From assembly GCF_004193775.1 (NCBI RefSeq), contig NC_041011.1, positions 17,875,173 through 17,939,172 of the forward strand: 64,000 nt of DNA, in the 5' to 3' direction. The translations under genes were made by a program, and so were the position numbers. A model generated the notes under the pieces. The model was not told the origin of the DNA. It made no database searches and saw only the letters and a program-made list of their open reading frames with translations. The stretch comes from Glycine soja (lineage: Eukaryota > Streptophyta > Magnoliopsida > Fabales > Fabaceae). Below, piece after piece: positions 48,203 through 60,612 of this stretch. Positions within the stretch are counted from its first letter, which is position 1; the number at the start of each line of letters is the position of its first letter.

Positions 48203-48956
48203 TCATTAAGTTCTACTGAGAGAGACACATAATGAGAGGTAGCCAAGCTTCAAATATTTGAAGTTCTAGCTAGTACACTTGAATTATTATCTTTTTCTTA
48301 AGCTCCTTTACCTTTGCCTGGTAGTGGCTGGGGTTGAGTAGGCTTATGTGACAGGGCAGCAGAGATTGGGAAGTTAATTTATGGTTTTGGGTTGCAGATG
48401 AGTGATTTCAGTGATAAGCTAATGATAAAGTTTTTGTGGGGATGTAATTGTGTTTAGATGTTTTGAAGGTATTTCTAGATTAAAGGTTAACATTCATAAG
48501 ACCTAAACCTTGCCGACAAGATGAAAATGGTTATGGGGAGGCAAACTTGTTGAAAGAATTTTAAGTGTCATGATTTGTTGGCTCTAGCTATCTGCTTGGA
48601 GCCAACTATGTAATTGGATTTTTGGATGTTACTATTATTCATCAATTAGTTACCATTGTCCACAACGTTTTCAGTTTAGAGTGGAGGCATGCGAACAAGC
48701 ATGTGAGTATGACTATGTACTATGTAGTGCATATATAGGTCATGGGAGAAAAGCCTATTGGCAAATGACTGAATTGATCTTTCTCCCAAAAGAAATGACA
48801 GGAATACACTCTTTTAAGCACACTCCTTCTTCGCATCTTCTGTTGGTCAAAGAAAAGGCATGAGTGGAATCTTAATAATAAAGGCACTCTCTAAATGATA
48901 ATGCTGTTCTTCTTTCTATGATAGTACATGCTAATGGTAGAGGACATAGCTACTTG
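48203..48956 (+). repeat. Segmental duplication 2, copy B, part 1
   Basis: The partner is 13099-13862. It is cut at ...GCTACTTG by the CACTA element starting at 48957. An open stretch at 48681-48863 (CEYDYVLCSAYIGHGRKAYW...) followed by broken text (LLSMIVHANGRG) reads like part of a real protein, but I do not recognise it. Confidence 0.85.
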
Positions 48957-48991
48957 CACTACTAAAAAAACAGCTTTCTACATCGCCCAAT

Positions 48992-49215
48992 TAACATCGG
49001 TTATAGCTAAAACCGATGTTAACGAAAGCGCGGTGGCATTTTTGTAAACAAGTAGACTTAGTTAACATCGGTTTTGGAAAAACAGATGTTAGTATGCCAT
49101 TGTTAACATCGGTTTTGTAAAAACTGATGTTATCGAGTTGATGTTAACATCAGTTTTATTATAACCGATGTTACGTAGTTGATGTTAACATCGGTTATTT
49201 TTAAAAAACCAATGT
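48992..49215. repeat. Left subterminal modules of the large CACTA
   Basis: At least four paired TAACATCGGTT...AACCGATGTTA palindromic modules with 5-10 bp centres, the same design as at 35418-35528 and 38128-38285. Confidence 0.85.
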
Positions 49216-49255
49216 TGTTATCATTATAAATTAAACTTCTGAAATTGCACAACCC

Positions 49256-49950
49256 GCGCTTGAACCCTATCGTTCTTCTTCTTTCTCCTTGCGCTTGAAC
49301 CCTATCGTTCTTCTTCTTTCTCCTTGCACTTGAACCCTATCGTTCTTCTTCTTTCTCCTTGTGTCAAAGTCGCCTGCGCTTCCGTGACTGCAACCACATT
49401 ATGGAGATCGTGTTTGTGGAGATCGTCTTTGGCACTTATCCATTGAGGTACGTCCTTTCGTTTTAACATTAGGCGTTCGTCGTTTTAACATTAGGCGTTC
49501 GTTGTTTTAACCCAGGGCTTTATTGTTGTTTCTCCTTCTGCCTGAGTTCGTGTTTGTCGCAAACTGGGTTGCGCTTCCGTGACTGCAACCACATTGTTGA
49601 GTTCGCGTTTGTGGAGTTCGTGTCTGCGCTTCCATCGAAGGTGTGTCTCTGTTGTATGTTAATGATGAAAATCCATTGTTCAATGGTCTGTCTTTGTTGT
49701 GATGTTTTGAAACCCTAGTTAGGCACAAAGGGTTAATCGTAACTGAATGTGTAGTGATTTAGGACTATATGTAACTACCTTAAGCAGTTATTGCAGAATA
49801 AATTATGGAGTAACAGCAGGGGGGTTAGGCAGTTTTTAGTGGATTTTCAGGAAGAGAGACATGAGGCTGTCAAATTTACATAGAGGGTTTCAGGGACAAA
49901 GCTTTGATTTACACAGAGGGTTTCAGGGACAAAGCTTTGATTTACATATT
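49256..49950 (+). repeat. Leader tandem repeats of the CACTA
   Basis: Three 36-bp units (GCTTGAACCCTATCGTTC plus TTCTTCTTTCTCCTT) lie at 49256-49364. The phrase GCGCTTCCGTGACTGCAACC is duplicated at 49377 and 49571. Two 33-bp units with GAGGGTTTCAGGGACAAAGC are at 49886-49940. Non-coding. Confidence 0.8.
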
Positions 49951-50447
49951 GAATTTCATCCAAATTTTTGACAAGTCATTGTTACTTCCATGAATATTGA
50001 TATTGTATCATGCTTAATTATATGCATTTGCTTATTATGATCATTGTGTGTTGTGTGATTATTTCTTCCATGCAGGTACATGATTCCTATTTGTTGTGAG
50101 AGTGAAATGATGGGCAGCAGCACCAACTGAGGTGAGTTTATATTTCCTTTTTTTGTCTTTATCTTTGTTAGTTTGTTATATAGTTTTTATTTTATATGTT
50201 TGAGTTTTAAATCTGTAAAAAATAGAAATAGAAAGGTCTGGTGATTGCTTAGGAATTCCTTGCTATTTCATGGCATTCCTTTTGAACCTCAAAAGGTGCT
50301 TATGATGGCCTTTGGTTAAATTTCTGATTATATGTATTGGGGTCCTTGTGCTGGGTTATTGTTGGGTTTGTTTTGGTTTTTGGAAGGTGGCACTTTTGTG
50401 TCTTGTATCTTTTATTTTCAGTACCTGTGTTACTGTTCTGTTTAATA

Positions 50448-53395
50448 TTTTTTTTTGAATTGCAAAGATAATTTATATTGATAATTAGAAGTACCAGTGG
50501 TACTACAGATTACAAAGAGACATTTTTTTTGCACAACAAAAATCAATATATTATATATGAAATTCAGTACTAGGTGTACTGAAGATACAAAGTTAAAAAG
50601 CAAGACAATTATAGTCTGCATCCAATTAGGAGAGACCGAATATAGCCCACAAAAATACAAACCCATCCCCTTTAAGAAAGAACATCCTTTAGATTGGTTG
50701 ACCAGAAATTAAAGTGCATTTGGAAGTCCTTCTCCACACATTTTATCCAGGACCAGGTGTGGAACAAGGCATCATCCATGACCTTTTCAGGAGTGAACGA
50801 CTGGTTCTTGAATATCTTGGCATTTCTATGGTACCAAATGGAGAAGGACAGGGCTAGCCACAAAAATTCCCATCTTTTGTTGGTACTATCTTTGCTATTC
50901 CACTGGGTGAATTGTAAAAAATGATTCTTTGGATCTATGGAATAGGAACCCACTCTATTAACCCATCTCATTGTCTCCCACCAAAGACTCCTAGTCTTTT
51001 CACAGTTGAACATAAGATGATAAATCGATTCTTCTTCATGGTCACATAAAGGACAGCTATAAGAAGGCAGTGTGACCTGTGTCTTTCTAAGATTGTCCCT
51101 AGTAGGAAGTCTATTCTTGAAAAGTCTCCAAGAAAAAGCACTCACTTTTGGGGGAATTTTCAATTTCCACATAATGTTAAGAGCATTGTCTTCACTATCA
51201 CTATGGTGAGCCTCCTGCAGCACTTTGTAGGCAGAATTTGTTGAAAAAACTCCATTAGTGTCTGGCTTCCACCAAAGGAAATCTCTGCTGGATTGGTGAA
51301 TGTGAACAGAATCGATCTCAACTAGGAAATCAGCTGCCAATTGAATTTCATGATCAAAAAAATTCCTTCTCCATGATAACTTCCATTCCCACCTACCCTC
51401 CACAAAATCTCCCATAGAATTGATTGATGAATTCTACTGTTTACTTATTAAATATAACTGGGGATATTTTCCTTGGAGAGTACAGTTGTCCTCCATCCAT
51501 TTATGCTTCCAGAAATTGATGCTGGACCCCCTTCCCACTCTCCATTTTAAATTATCAGTTAAGCATTCATTGTGATGCTGTTGGAAGATACTCTTCAAAT
51601 CCTGCCACCATTGGGAAGTGAAATTCCTCCTTCCACCACAAATCAACTCCTTCCACCCACCATACTTAGAGATTAAAATTCTAGACCAAGGCTGGTCTTG
51701 ATTGTTAGCCAGCTGCCACCCCCATTTGCCAAGTAAAGCCGCATTAAATAAAGATAAGTCTTTAATCCCTAGACCCCCTTTGTTCTTAGGAAGACAAACT
51801 TTGTCCCACTTCACCCAAGGAATCTTGCTGGCCTCTTGGTGACTTCCCCACAGAAAATTTCTCTGGATGGAGACAATTTTTTGCACCACTTTTTTGGGGA
51901 TCCTAAAGAAGGATAGAAGGTAGATAGGTAAGGCTGAGAGGACAGAATTAATAAGAGTGATTTTGCCCCCCATTGATAGAGTTCTTTGCTTCCATTTTGC
52001 AAGTTTGACTTCAAACTTCCTTACAATAGGCTGCCACACGATCCAGCTCTTAGAGGACACCCCAACTGGAATTCCAAGATAAGTAAAAGGAAATTCCAAA
52101 GTACTGCAATTAAGGAATTGGGCAGCTTCCCTGAACCAACTTGCTGATTTACCCAAACAACCAAAGTGGCTTTTAGAGTAATTTATCTTGAGACCAGATG
52201 CTTCCTCAAAGCACCTCAGAACACATTTTAAGGTTCTCACATTTTGCTTAGTAGCATCTCCAAAAAACAAAGTATCATCATCATATTGGAGGATGTTCAC
52301 CTCTTCTTTTAAAGATCCCACTAGGTAGCTTCTGAATAGGTTCTTGGACACAGCTGACCTCATGAAGCCTGTGAGACCTTCCGCTACAATGTTGAAGAGA
52401 AAAGGTGCAAGGGGATCACCTTGCCTTAGACCTCTCTTAGGAGTAAACTCCTTAGATGGACTCCCATTAATTAAAATGGATATAGTTGCAGTATTTAGAC
52501 AACCATTTATCCATTTCCTCCAGCTTTCACAAAATCCCATCCTTTTAAGCATGTAGTCAAGAAAACCCCAAGAAACCGAGTCATACGCGTTTTCAAAGTT
52601 GGCTTTGAAGACCATGCAAGGTTTACTTCTAGATTTGGCCTCAGCTATAGTCTCATTGGCAATTAAAACACCATAAAGAATGTGTCTCCCCTTCATAAAA
52701 GTCGTCTGCCTTTCATCTATAAGGTGAGGTAATACAGCAGCCAGCCTTTTGGCCAAAACTCTTGCCACAATTTTATAGACACACCCTATAAGGGAGATGG
52801 GTCTATAATCATTGAAAGATTGAGGGTCATTAATCTTTGGAATGAGGGCTATAAAGGAAGCATTAGAAATAGAATTCATCCATGAATCTCATGATGTCTG
52901 GTTTCAAAATCTCCCAAAAGTGTTTAGTAAAATTAAAATTGAAGCCATCCGGGCCAGGGCTTTTGTCCCCCCCCACAATCCCAAACTGCAGATTTGATCT
53001 CCAATTCATTAAATCTGGACACAAGGCTTTCTTTGTCTCTTAGATCCAGAGAGGAGAAGTAAACACCATCCAGTGTTGGCCTGTTAGAACAATCCTCCAA
53101 AAATCTGTCTTTGAAATAAAGGACAGCTGCATTTTTAACCCTGCAAGGTTCATGAATCCACACACCATCCATGAAAATACCTGGAATAGCATTTTTTCTT
53201 CTTCTATGATTGATCAATCTGTGAAAATAAGTAGAGTTGCTGTCCCCTTCTTTTAGCCACTTAATTCTAGCCTTTTGTCTCAACATAGATTCATATGCAT
53301 AAGCTGCCTCCCACAATTGAACTTGAAGAGATTTCTTAAGAGTGACTTCCACTTGGGATAAAGGTCTGTCATTTAGATTCATATGATATGTATTC
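50448..53395 (-). mobile_element. LINE (L1-type), 5'-truncated, inserted in the CACTA leader
   Basis: A T-run at 50448-50456 is the poly(A) of a minus-strand LINE. 53382-52933 encodes the segment before the reverse transcriptase (RQKARIKWLKEGDSNSTYF). 52879-51434 encodes the reverse transcriptase (NDYRPISL, GLRQGDPLAPFLFN, QYDDDTLFFG). 51415-50672 encodes the zf-RVT region (CPLCDHEEESIYHLMFNC). Damage consists of an 8-G run at about 52968-52975 that shifts frame, a small deletion with a second shift near 52870, and one stop at 51434. The motif A aspartate is Asn (KANFENAYD) and the YADD motif is YDDD, so catalysis is unlikely. The endonuclease part is absent. Confidence 0.88.
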
Positions 53396-53888
53396 TTAAA
53401 AAATTGTCAATGAGCTGTTTGATAGAATGACTGAAAAAGGTTTTAAATACACTCTCAGTATAATGTCTTTTGAGAGTCAATTTATCACCATGAAGTGAGA
53501 GTCATATTGTTGATAAAAGGCTTTAAATACATTGTGGCTAATTTCTGTTTGGTTTTTTTTAGGGCTATCATTTACTACTGCTAATTGGCGTTGCTGCGGA
53601 AGCGCTTTGATTATATCTTTGAAGCCTCAAAGTCAGGTATTTATATCTTTGATTCAAAAACTAATTTGAAATTGTTGTTGTATGCATTACTGGTATATTT
53701 GTAACTTATGCTATGCCTGTCTACATGACCTTTGTTTCATTGGACTGATATCTTTGAAGTATTTACTGTGATTTAAACTCTCATAACTTGTTCATTGTTA
53801 GTGTTGAATGTTTTTGTAATTTTATCTGCTGCCTTTCTATATATATATGTTGTGACTGCCACTGCCCTTCTCTCTCTCTTGTATTATC
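53396..53888 (+). other. CACTA leader between two LINE insertions
   Basis: T-rich sequence with a possible 3' splice site (TTTTTTTTAG at 53561) before GGGCTATCATTTACTACTGC. No open frame of note. Confidence 0.45.
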
Positions 53889-54131
53889 TTTTTTTTATCA
53901 GCAAAATTATAATTTGTATTAATAACTGTGAGTATCAGAGGTACTAAATATACAAGGTAGAAACCAGCAGACTAGCAGAAGCATAGGTCCTACGAATTAG
54001 GTGCCAATCTAAATAGAATACAATAACCCTGCACTGCTACCCTAATCAAAAAATGTTGTTGATAAATTACTAGACCAATAGTTGTAGGGCTGGGCAAAGC
54101 CTTTCTCCAGCTGTCTTGTCCGCAAATTCCC
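53889..54131 (-). mobile_element. Short LINE 3'-end fragment
   Basis: TTTTTTTATCAGCAAAATTA, then GAGTATCAGAGGTACTAA, resembles the 3' tail of the LINEs at 50450 and 54132. Only about 240 bp remain and no coding part is seen. Confidence 0.55.
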
Positions 54132-55472
54132 TTTTTTTTGCTCAGCAAAATTAGATATTATATATATTGAAAACTACCAGTGGTACTAGGATTACATTGG
54201 TAGATATAAATGTGCATTTGGTTGTTGTTTTATTACAGAACCACTTACAACAAGCTAATTGATACATAGATTGTGAATCCTCTACAACCTATTTACTAAA
54301 CACTTCCTTTAGGTTGGAGGACCACTGATTAAAATGTGTTCCAAAGTCTGTCTCCATATTTCTAAATGGACAGGTTCCTCCTCTACATCTCCACAAAATG
54401 GGCATTGTACCTCATTTAATTATCACAACCTGCCGCCTTCTAAGATTCATCCTAGTTGGAAGTCTGTCCATAATTAGCCTCCAAGCAAAAACCGGTGATT
54501 TACTTGGTATTTTGAGCTTCCAAATGTCCACAAAGTCCAAATTCTGATTAGCTCCCATCTGTGCTTCCCATATCAAGTCATATCCGCTTTTTGTTGAGTA
54601 GTATCCAGTTTGATCATGCTTCCAGCTACACCTATCCTCCCTATTTGGCTGAATCTGCTGCTGTGATAGTTCTCCAAGGAAATTATCTGCCATTTGAATT
54701 TCACTATCAAAAAGAGCCGTCCTCCAAGATAGTTTCCACTCCCATCCGCCGTTGGTGTTATTCCCCATATTCATAATGATTTGTTTCTGTTGATAAGAAA
54801 TTCGGTACAGCCTTGGTTATTTGTCCATTAATGGTTTAGCATTATGTGTCCAAGGGTCCTCCCAAAATCTTAACTTCTCCCCACCTCCCACCTTCCAATT
54901 TCTTTCCGTTTTGACTACCTGGTTCTGTTGTTGCTGCTGACTTGATAGCAGGTCCCTCCACCAAATAGAGTCTTGGCTTCCTCTAATGCCTTCCTCCAAT
55001 GCCCTCCAGCCTCCATTCTTTGAGACTATGAACTCTGCAGATTATCAACCCCTTCCATTCGCTGCAAGAGTTCCAATATGCTTCCAGCTTTTATCTTAGC
55101 TCTATCAGTTCCATTTTCTGACAACTCCTGCAGTGCTGCTTCTGCACCATGTTCTTTCGCTAGTTTTAATTGCAGTGGATCTCCGGTGCATAGTGACCAC
55201 AAGACAGCAGCAACATTCTCTTGATTGCGTGGAGAGCCGGTTCGTATAACCTCAACAACAATATGAATTGGCTTGGTTCTTCAACACAAGTGTCTGCTGT
55301 CCTGTATGCAAAGGACAGCAGTAGTAGCATCCTGTATGCACAAGTGTCTGCTGTGTCTTGGGGCAGGTTCTTCAACACACACACACACAGAAACACACCC
55401 ACACACAGAAACACACACACAGAGAAACACATACACACAGAAACACACACACACAAAAACAAACACACACAG

Positions 55473-55509
<37 letters not shown>

Positions 55510-55622
55510 CACACACACACACACACACACAGAAACACACACACACACACACACAGAAACACAGACACACAGCCATACACCCACATACATACACATAGCC
55601 ACAGCCACACACACACACACAG

Positions 55623-55700
<78 letters not shown>

Positions 55701-55790
55701 CCTCATTAGCCCTGTCAGTCCTTCAGCCACTAAGTGAAAGAGTAATGGAGCCAAAGGGTCTCCTTGTCTCAACCCTCATGATATGCACAC
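54132..55790 (-). mobile_element. LINE fragment rearranged with a (CA)n tract
   Basis: The tail TTTTTTTTGCTCAGCAAAAT starts at 54132. On the minus strand 54774-54412 encodes WEWKLSWRTALFDSEIQM and DIWKLKIPSKSPVFAWRL (zf-RVT region). 54999-54817 encodes a KLRFWEDPW segment. 55772-55698 encodes LRQGDPLAPLLFHLVAEGL (reverse-transcriptase motif). A CA-rich tract and a stretch with duplicated CAAGTGTCTGCTGT phrases (55283, 55340) separate the reverse-transcriptase motif from the rest, so several hundred codons are missing. It is clearly dead. Confidence 0.72.
55374..55697. repeat. (CA)n microsatellite with GAAA interruptions
   Basis: A long compound CA tract, ACACAC interrupted by AGAAAC and ACAGCC. 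The longest pure run is at about 55626-55697. The predicted Cys-Val or Thr-His polypeptides on either strand are artefacts of the repeat. Confidence 0.95.
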
Positions 55791-56379
55791 ACACACATAT
55801 ACCCAACTACAATATTAAACCATAAGCACCCTTCAAACCCAGCATTTGAAATTAGTTACATAAACAACTGTTGATGTCTATATTTGTCTGTAATTGAATT
55901 TGACCTTTTGTATGTTCTTGTATGTGATCAGTGTAATTTGCTATATAAACAATTGTTGTTCATGGTGAGTGAACCTTAGATTCCCGTTTGAGACTGAATG
56001 CAATGACTCTTGCGGACAGTATGCATTAGCCATTGTATTTAGTCTTGAATTGTCTGTTTGGACAGTTTGGGGAGACTGGTATTTTTATGTTACATTCATT
56101 CGTGAAGGTTATTATTATTTTCATTAATTTGATTAAATTTCGGTTCACTGCATTTCAAGTTGTTCTCAGAGTGCATACTTGATTATCGGGAAATTCATTT
56201 GACCGATGTCATGTCGTGTACTTGGAGACCAATGCGAAATGCTGTCGAAATTTAGTCAAATTTTTGTAAATAATGGTAACCTTGACGATTGAAGCTAACA
56301 TAAAAGACAGTTTTCCTAAATGGGATAGGCCCACACCTATAAATAAAAAAGTGAGATTTTCATGCATGGAATTGCGTAG
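55791..56379 (+). other. CACTA leader before the transposase
   Basis: No feature recognised apart from the normal approach to the transposase ATG at 56380. Confidence 0.45.
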
Positions 56380-59300
56380 ATGGATCGAAGTTGGATGAAT
56401 GAAAGTCGCATGAGCCCAGAATATGAGGATGGCGTCGAACAGTTCTTGCAATTTGCTTCAGAAAGAGGTCGACCGAATGAAGAAGGAAAATATTATTGTC
56501 CTTGCATCAACTGTTTGAATGGAAGACGACAATTACTCGATGACATACGAGACCATCTATTGTGTGATGGGATTAAGAAGAATTACACAACGTGGATATG
56601 GCATGGTGAAGTGACAGACATGCAGAGTGGGTCCCAATCTGAACCGTTTGATGTAGAAATGGGAGATCGGTTAGAGGACATGATTCGTGACCTTGGACAG
56701 GAGTCTTTCCAGCAAGCACACGCCCCTGTGTATGAAGGATTGCAGAGTGATTCTAAGAAGCCTTTGTATGCAGACTGCAAGAATTCCTTAACACTGTTGT
56801 CTGCTGTGTTAAGTCTGGTTAATGTGAAGGCCAGGTATGGGTGGAGTGACAAAAGTTTCACCTCACTGCTTGAGGTAGTGCACAATCTGCTTCCAGAGGA
56901 CAACACATTGCCTAAAAGTTACTATAAGGCGAAAAAGATATTGTGTCCGATGGGTATGGAGTATCAGAAGATTCATGCTTGCCCCAATGATTGCATACTC
57001 TATAGGCATGAATTCCAAGAAATGTCCAAATGCCCTGTCTGTGGGACTTCACGGTACAAAGTGAAGGATGAAGAGGAAAGCAATTCTGATGAAAACTCCA
57101 ACAAGGGCCCCCCAGCGAAGGTTTTGTGGTATCTTCCAATCATTCCAAGGTTTAAGCGTCTGTTTGCTAACGAGGACGATGCAAAAGACCTTACATGGCA
57201 TGCAAATGGAAGGATTTCTGATGGAATGGTCCGTCATCCGGCTGATTGCTCCCAGTGGAAGAAGATTGATGGGTTGTATCCGGATTTCGGGAATGAGCCA
57301 AGAAATCTTAGACTTGGACTAGCCAGTGATGGAATGAATCCATATGGCACCTTAAGCACTCAACACAGTTCATGGCCAGTTCTGCTAGTAATTTACAATT
57401 TGCCTCCTTGGTTGTACATGAAGCGAAAATACATGATGTTGTCTATGATGATATCGGGCCCAAGACAGCCAGGAAATGACATTGATGTTTATCTAAGTCC
57501 GTTGGTTGAAGATCTGAGAAAGTTATGGGATGAGGGGGTTGTAGTGTTTGATGCGTTTCGCAAGGAGACGTTTGAAATGCGTGCAATGCTTTTTTGTACC
57601 ATTAATGACTTCCCAGCATATGGGAATCTCAGCGGTTACAGTGTTAAGGGTCATCATGCATGCCCCATCTGTGAAGAAAATACAAGTTACATACAACTGA
57701 AACATGGGAGAAAAATAGTCTACAGTAGGCATCGCCGCTTTCTAACACCCAATCATCCTTACAGACGACTGAGAAAAGCTTTTAATGGAAGTCAAGAGCA
57801 TGATATTGCACCGATACCGTTCACTGGTGAGCAGGTATATTAGCGGGTTCAACACCTGAACACTGTATTTGGGAAGACCCAAAAGAAGGATAAAAGTCAG
57901 AGTTGCATATGGAAGAAGAGGTCCATTTTCTTTGATCTTCCGTACTGGTGTGATCTTGACGTTAGACATTGTATTGATGTTATGCATGTGGAGAAAATTT
58001 TTTGTGACAGTGTGATTGGGACGCTCCTTAACATTCAAGGCAAGACGAAGGATGGCTTGAATACACGTCAAGATCTAGCTGATATGGGTATAAGATCACA
58101 GTTGCATCCAAGGTCTGATGGGAAGAAAATTTACTTGCCCCCAACCTGCCATACTTTGTCCAAGAAGGAAAAGATAAGTTTTTGTCAGTGTCTTCGTCGG
58201 GTGAAGGTTCCACAAGGATACTCTTCAAATATTAAGAGCCTTGTGCAGTTGAAGGAGCTTAAGCTTGTAGGGTTAAAGTCTCACGATTGTCACGTGCTCA
58301 TGCAACAATTGTTAGCCGTGGCTATACGAGACATCTTGCCAAACAAAGTCAGGTTCACGATAACTCGCCTGTGCTTTTACTTCCATGCTATATGTAGCAA
58401 AGTGATTGATCCAGTAATGTTTGATGAGTTGGAAAATGAGGCCGCAATTATACTGTGCCAGTTGGAGATGTATTTTCCCCCTGCTTTCTTTGACATCATG
58501 ATTCACTGAATTGTGCATCTGGTCAGAGAAATCAAATGCTGTGGTCCTGTTTATCTACGGTGGATGTACCCGGTTGAGCGATACATGAAGATCTTAAAAG
58601 GGTATACAAAGAATCTATATCATCTGGAAGCATCTATTGTTGAGAGGTACATTATAGAAGAAGCCATTGAATTTTGTTCAGAATACTTAGAGAAGGCTAA
58701 AGCTGTTGGGCTTCCTGAGTGTCGACATGATGACAGAGTGGGTGGTAAGGGTTCAAGAGGACTGTAGGTGATCACTCCAAGTGTAGAAGATTTGTTACAA
58801 GCTCACTTGTATATGTTGAACAACAGTAATGAAGTTTTGCCATACATAGTTAAGCATGAAGCTTTAGTCAAACAGAATAATCCGAAAATGTCAAAGAATT
58901 GGGCGTTGAAAAAGCATAACAAAACTTTCTGTGATTGGTTTAAAGATACAATCTTTGTAGATGAGAATGCTTCAGAAACATTAAGAAAACTAGCAGATGG
59001 GCCTAAAAGAAATGTTATAACCTGGCAAGGATACGACATAAACAGGTATTTATTTTACACAAAAGCACAAGATGACAAAAGTACAATGCAGAACAGCGGG
59101 GTCACCCTAAGGGCTAAATCTTAACACTTTGCAAGTGTCAATGACGCCAATCCCTGTGTAGCTTCCATCCCTTACTTTGGGATCATTGATGAAATTTGGG
59201 AGCTTAATTATGTGAAATTTACAGTATGTGTTTTCAAATGTAAATGGGTTGACAGCAACACCGGTGTGCGCACCGATGATATAGGATTTACCCTGGTAGA

Positions 59301-59569
59301 TCTAAAGAAACTTGGTTACCACAATGACCCTTTCATCATGGCAGAACAAGCTAGACAAGTATTTTACGTGCAAGACCCTTGTGATGAAAGGTGGTGCGTG
59401 GTTCTGCAGGGCAAAACAGTTGGTGTTAATGTAGAAGATGATGATTCATACATATGTTAGTCCTTTGACCGCTCAAATCACTTGTAACGTTGTCGGAGAA
59501 GAAGAAGCTGACGACGTTCATGCAAATCGAAATGATCATGATGAAGGAGAATTGATTAACATCGGCTAA
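56380..59569 (+). pseudogene. CACTA transposase (TNP2-type), interrupted by four stops and one late frameshift
   Basis: The start MDRSWMNESRMSPEYEDGV is the usual opening of the transposase-associated domain (codons 1-80, with a CPCINC zinc-like motif). The Transposase_21 core follows at about codons 245-520 (LGLASDGMNPYG, HACPICEENT, then HCIDVMHVEK). DUF4218 is at about 640-790 (HVLMQQLLAVAIRDILPN, YLRWMYPVERYMK). DUF4216 is at about 930-1000 (SIPYFGIIDEIWELNYV). In-frame stops are TAG 57841, TGA 58507, TAG 58765 and TAA 59122. No shift occurs across about 1020 codons. A 1-2 bp slip near 59445 is needed to reach the acidic tail EEEADDVHANRNDHDEGEL and the stop at 59567. In active relatives this nuclear protein cuts the element ends. 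Here it cannot be made intact. Confidence 0.9.
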
Positions 59570-59668
59570 TGTAATTTTCTGCAGAGATAGAGGTCACCAA
59601 ACCTAGTAAGTGACAACTACATTTTTCTCTGATTGAGGCATCGGTTTTTTGTTTCAATTTGCCTCCTT

Positions 59669-60612
59669 AGGACTTCATCCAGTTCATGTTTGTCGCCAGT
59701 TTCATCATCCACCACCCTTTTCTTCTCTGGCTTCTCACGTTCATTGTTGTTAAACCCATATTTATGCTCTCTTCCCTTCATGTCTTGTTTTATCACAACT
59801 TTAGCTGAATCTCCCATCTTCAGCATAGTTGAATCTCCTGTCTCATTGTCCAATGACACACTTTGATGGCCTGTATCTCTTTTCTTCGTATGTTCTAGTG
59901 CTTCAGCTTCAGAATGCATAAAACAATCAGAATTTTCCAGTGATCACCAAAGGCTTCTGCATCAGCATTGACACTCTCCACCCTCTTTGGTTTATGCTTC
60001 TGTGTTTTCTTCCGTGCCTCCTCGTTATAAATCTCAACTTTATTCGAGGTTGCACTAGAACGATCACCACCAATCTGTGCTTCTTCCTCGTCTATCAGGT
60101 CAATATCTTTCCTTTCAACTTTTGTTTTGTAAATTACAGTGTAGTTTTCAAAAGCAAAGGTGAAATGAAAGATATTGAGCTGGTAGAGGAGGAACAGGCA
60201 CGGATTGGTGCTGATCCTTCTAGTGGGACCTCCAATAAATCTGAGAATTATAAGGAGGAAGCATGGAAGAAAACACAGAAGCATAAACCAAAGAGGGTGG
60301 AGAGTGTCAACGCTGATGCAGAAGCCTTTGGTGATGACTGGAAAATTCTGATTGCTCTATGCATTGTGAAGCTGAAGCAGTAGAACATACGAACAAAAGA
60401 GATACAGGCCATCAAAATGTGGCATTGGACAATAAGACAGGAGATTTAACTATGCTGAAGATGGGAGATTCAGCTAAAGTTGTGATAAAACAAGACATGA
60501 AGGGAAGAAGGCATAAATATGGGTTTAACAACAATGAACGTGAGAAGGCACAGAAGAAAAGGGTGGTGGATGATGAAACTGCCGACAAACATCAGCTGGA
60601 TGAAGTCCTATG
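59669..60612. repeat. 944-bp inverted repeat (two 472-bp arms, no spacer)
   Basis: The sequence folds back about a centre at 60140/60141. Arms 59669-60140 and 60141-60612 are equal in length and diverged by base changes. Both arms encode the same peptide on opposite strands, with phrases such as QKHKPKRVESVNADAE, KMGDSAKVVIKQDMK and HKYGFNNNERE. Outside both edges the similarity ends abruptly. Transcription through it would give a long hairpin RNA. Confidence 0.9.

Noticed and set aside
55166..55825. Long open frames of Cys-Val or Thr-His repeats on both strands
   Set aside because: They are translations of the (CA)n/(GT)n microsatellite and exist in several frames at once. There is no start context or domain.
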